Below are positions 5,734 through 7,311 of a stretch of 7,311 bases of DNA, in pieces; positions within the stretch are counted from its first letter, which is position 1; every line of letters begins with the position of its first letter. The translations under genes were made by a program, and so were the position numbers. Under the pieces are notes generated by a model that saw nothing but the letters and a program-made list of their open reading frames with translations, did no database searches and was not told the DNA's origin. The stretch comes from Armatimonadota bacterium. Lineage in GTDB: Bacteria > Armatimonadota > Zipacnadia > Zipacnadales > JABUFB01. The stretch spans positions 1 to 7,311 of the forward strand of contig JAGPGE010000287.1 of NCBI GenBank assembly GCA_018056145.1, in the 5' to 3' direction.

Positions 5734-6684
5734 ATGCCCTTCATCTACCTGCTTTCCACCGATGAACAGGATGCCGAACTCGCGCAGGCTGAACTGCGGG
5801 CGCTAGCCGGCTGCCATGCTTCGGGCCGCGTCGGGATCGGCCCGGTCGCCTGCGACATCTCACGCTCAGCATACGTCCGGACGTGCGCGGAGATCATCGC
5901 GCACGGCCAGTCGCTGGACGAGCTGTGCGCGGAGGTGGCCGGCGTCGGCCTGAGTTCCGACGGGTTTCGGATCGATGTGCACAAGCTCCCGCCCCGGCCT
6001 GCCGAACATGGGATGGACGTCGCCCGCCGCATCGCGGACTGCATGCGCGGCTGGCCGGATCTGTCACGCCCGAGGGAACGTTTTGCGGCTATCTGCTGTC
6101 GGAATGACTGGTGGCTTGCGCGGACAATCTCGACGGGCGTCCGGGGAGACCTCGCGCAGCAGGGCCGGCCGCGGAACCTGTCCCAGGCACTGAGCGCGCG
6201 GCATGCCAGGGCGCTGGTGAACCTGGTGGCCGCGCCGGGTGATACGTTGTTAGACCCGTGTTGCGGCTGCGGGACGTGCCTGATCGAGGCCCGGCACATG
6301 GGGATCCGGGCGTGGGGCAGCGACATCGCCCTCGCGAATGCCTTTGCCGCGCGCGAAAACCTTTTGCATTTCGGGATGCCGCCCGCGGTGGCGGTGGCTG
6401 ACGCACGAACGGTGCGTGGACAGTGGGACGCGGTGGTGATCGACTTTCCGTACGGCCACACGACCCACCCGAGCGAAGGTCTCTATGAGGATGTGCTGAA
6501 CAATCTGGCCCCACGGGCGCTGAGAATCGCGGTGATCCTCGGAGAGCGCGGTGAGAGACTCTTCGAGCGGTGCGGCTTGGAAGTCACCGATCTCGCCCGG
6601 GTCCGCGGCAACACGCTGGTCCGGCATTTCTATGTTCTCAAGGGCAGGCGCGCGCCTGGTCCCGCCCTGTCGCGTCAGGAGTGA
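5734..6684 (+). CDS. THUMP/Trm11-like SAM-dependent RNA methyltransferase
   Basis: This 316-residue protein resembles the UPF0020/Trm11-TrmG10 family, whose members methylate the N2 of a guanosine in tRNA. Residues 1-60 look like a ferredoxin-like N-terminal domain, and about 65-125 resemble a THUMP RNA-binding domain (FRIDVHKLPPRP, VARRIADCM). RNLSQALSARHARALVNL (147-164) is the usual lead-in to the Rossmann domain. The SAM-binding motif I is LLDPCCGCGTCLIEA (172-186), the acidic residue of motif II is in GSDI (195-198), motif III is ADAR (222-225), and the catalytic motif IV is DFPYG (237-241), where most relatives have DPPYG or similar. Four cysteines (176, 177, 179, 182) crowd motif I. 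No strong ribosome binding site precedes the ATG. The upstream radical SAM gene is in the same frame, and translation may be coupled. A tRNA target is inferred from the family; some relatives act on rRNA. Confidence 0.87.
   Translation: MPFIYLLSTDEQDAELAQAELRALAGCHASGRVGIGPVACDISRSAYVRTCAEIIAHGQSLDELCAEVAGVGLSSDGFRIDVHKLPPRPAEHGMDVARRIADCMRGWPDLSRPRERFAAICCRNDWWLARTISTGVRGDLAQQGRPRNLSQALSARHARALVNLVAAPGDTLLDPCCGCGTCLIEARHMGIRAWGSDIALANAFAARENLLHFGMPPAVAVADARTVRGQWDAVVIDFPYGHTTHPSEGLYEDVLNNLAPRALRIAVILGERGERLFERCGLEVTDLARVRGNTLVRHFYVLKGRRAPGPALSRQE
6677..6681 (+). promoter_or_regulatory. Ribosome binding site of the CBM4/9-like gene
   Basis: AGGAG lies inside the last codons of the methyltransferase gene, 11 bases before ATG 6693 and 14 before the in-frame ATG 6696. 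It favours the first ATG and indicates translation coupled to the preceding gene. Confidence 0.65.
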
Positions 6685-6692
6685 TTGCCAGC

Positions 6693-7311
6693 ATGATGTC
6701 GCCGCTTCGCAGCTTTCTGGTCGCCGCCGCGTTTGGCCTGTGCAGTCTTGCCTGGTCAGGCAACCTTGTGATGAACGGCGGTTTCGAGGCCGTGGACGAC
6801 AAGAACATGCCCGAGAACTGGGCGGCGCGGTCGTGGACCGTGGCTACCCAGGGAACGGTGCAGGCGCGTCGTGGCGGGGCTTCCGGGCAGCGTTGCCTGG
6901 CGATCACCGTGGATGCCGGCAAGTCGGTCTACGGGGCTTTCTCGCGCCCGATAGATGTGACCGGAACGCCCGGCGACCGGCTCATGGTGACCTGCAAGTA
7001 CCGCACTGAGAACGACCCGCAGGCCCAGGTGATGCTGGTCTCCTTCGACCAGGACTTCCTGACCACACAGTGGGAGACCCGTCCGCTCTGGGACGAGGCC
7101 CGTCCCCTGCGCCCGGTCTCGAACTGGAAGACCTCCAACTGGTTCGCCGAACTGGTGCCCGGGGCGAAGCAGGTTGTACTCGTGTTCCAGGTGCTGGAGG
7201 CCGGGACGATTCTGATTGATGATGTGTCGATCCGCCCCGTTCCAGACGGCGTGCGGCTGAGCAATGCAGACATTGGCCGGGTCGAGCGCCTGCCCAACAC
7301 GCGCGCCGCCA
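6693..7311 (+). CDS. Secreted protein with CBM4/9-like carbohydrate-binding domain, 3' end cut by window
   Basis: The frame is open for 206 codons to the window edge. Residues 1-22 form a signal peptide (MMSPLR, then a hydrophobic core to LAWS), so the product is exported. Residues 24-182 form a jelly-roll domain of the CBM4/9 or galactose-binding-like type: it opens with NLVMNGGFEAVD, has a PENW turn at 40-43, and closes with ILIDDVSIRPV (173-183), the typical first and last strands. Such domains bind polysaccharide and are usually followed by a catalytic or further binding module, which here lies outside the window. The segment after 183 (DGVRLSNADIGRVERLPNT) is not recognised. It begins 8 bases after the methyltransferase stop codon with AGGAG upstream, so it is probably the third gene of the same transcript, although its extracellular role does not match its neighbours. 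Confidence 0.85.
   Translation, partial: MMSPLRSFLVAAAFGLCSLAWSGNLVMNGGFEAVDDKNMPENWAARSWTVATQGTVQARRGGASGQRCLAITVDAGKSVYGAFSRPIDVTGTPGDRLMVTCKYRTENDPQAQVMLVSFDQDFLTTQWETRPLWDEARPLRPVSNWKTSNWFAELVPGAKQVVLVFQVLEAGTILIDDVSIRPVPDGVRLSNADIGRVERLPNTRAA

Noticed and set aside
5573..5806. A 77-codon open frame spanning the junction between the radical SAM and methyltransferase genes.
   Set aside because: It is Arg/Pro-rich, overlaps both real genes in another frame, and has no ribosome binding site or family similarity.

Overview
This 7.3 kb window of high-GC bacterial chromosome holds six protein-coding genes: two on the minus strand (one cut by the left edge) and four on the plus strand (one cut by the right edge). 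I see no rRNA, tRNA, insertion sequence, CRISPR array or phage gene. Four starts carry strong GGAGG-type ribosome binding sites. Three genes encode exported proteins that bind or act on polysaccharide, and the glutamine synthetase is a short type I enzyme of about 440 residues. This profile fits an uncultured polysaccharide-degrading lineage such as Armatimonadota, Planctomycetota or a relative. That placement is a low-confidence inference and rests on no marker gene.

Left part (1-2375, minus strand): a secreted glycoside hydrolase family 16 enzyme is followed after 54 bp by a large secreted multidomain protein. The latter has a calcium-binding repeat, beta-sandwich regions and a fibronectin-III-like segment, and ends at the window edge in what looks like the first domain of the exo-rhamnogalacturonan lyase-like (PcRGLX/YetA) family. 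No terminator is visible between them, so they probably form a polysaccharide-utilisation operon.

Middle (2376-4080): a 179 bp divergent intergenic region separates the GH16 gene from glnA, a complete type I glutamine synthetase. glnA ends in a clear Rho-independent terminator. About 20 bp beyond it lies a strong extended -10 promoter, followed by a long stem-loop in the 5' leader of the next gene.

Right part (4081-7311, plus strand): a radical SAM protein of unknown function is followed by a THUMP/Trm11-type RNA methyltransferase, which lies in the same reading frame behind a single TGA and 24 sense codons. Eight bases later a secreted CBM4/9-like protein begins. All three are probably transcribed from the promoter at 3972-4000. 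The first two suggest an RNA-modification or cofactor role that cannot be named from sequence alone.

The observations most worth pursuing are the structured leader of the radical SAM gene, the radical SAM/Trm11-like pair with its same-frame junction and cysteine-rich SAM-binding loop, and the domain architecture of the truncated lyase-like protein. I found no clear evidence of a wholly new defence or mobile system.
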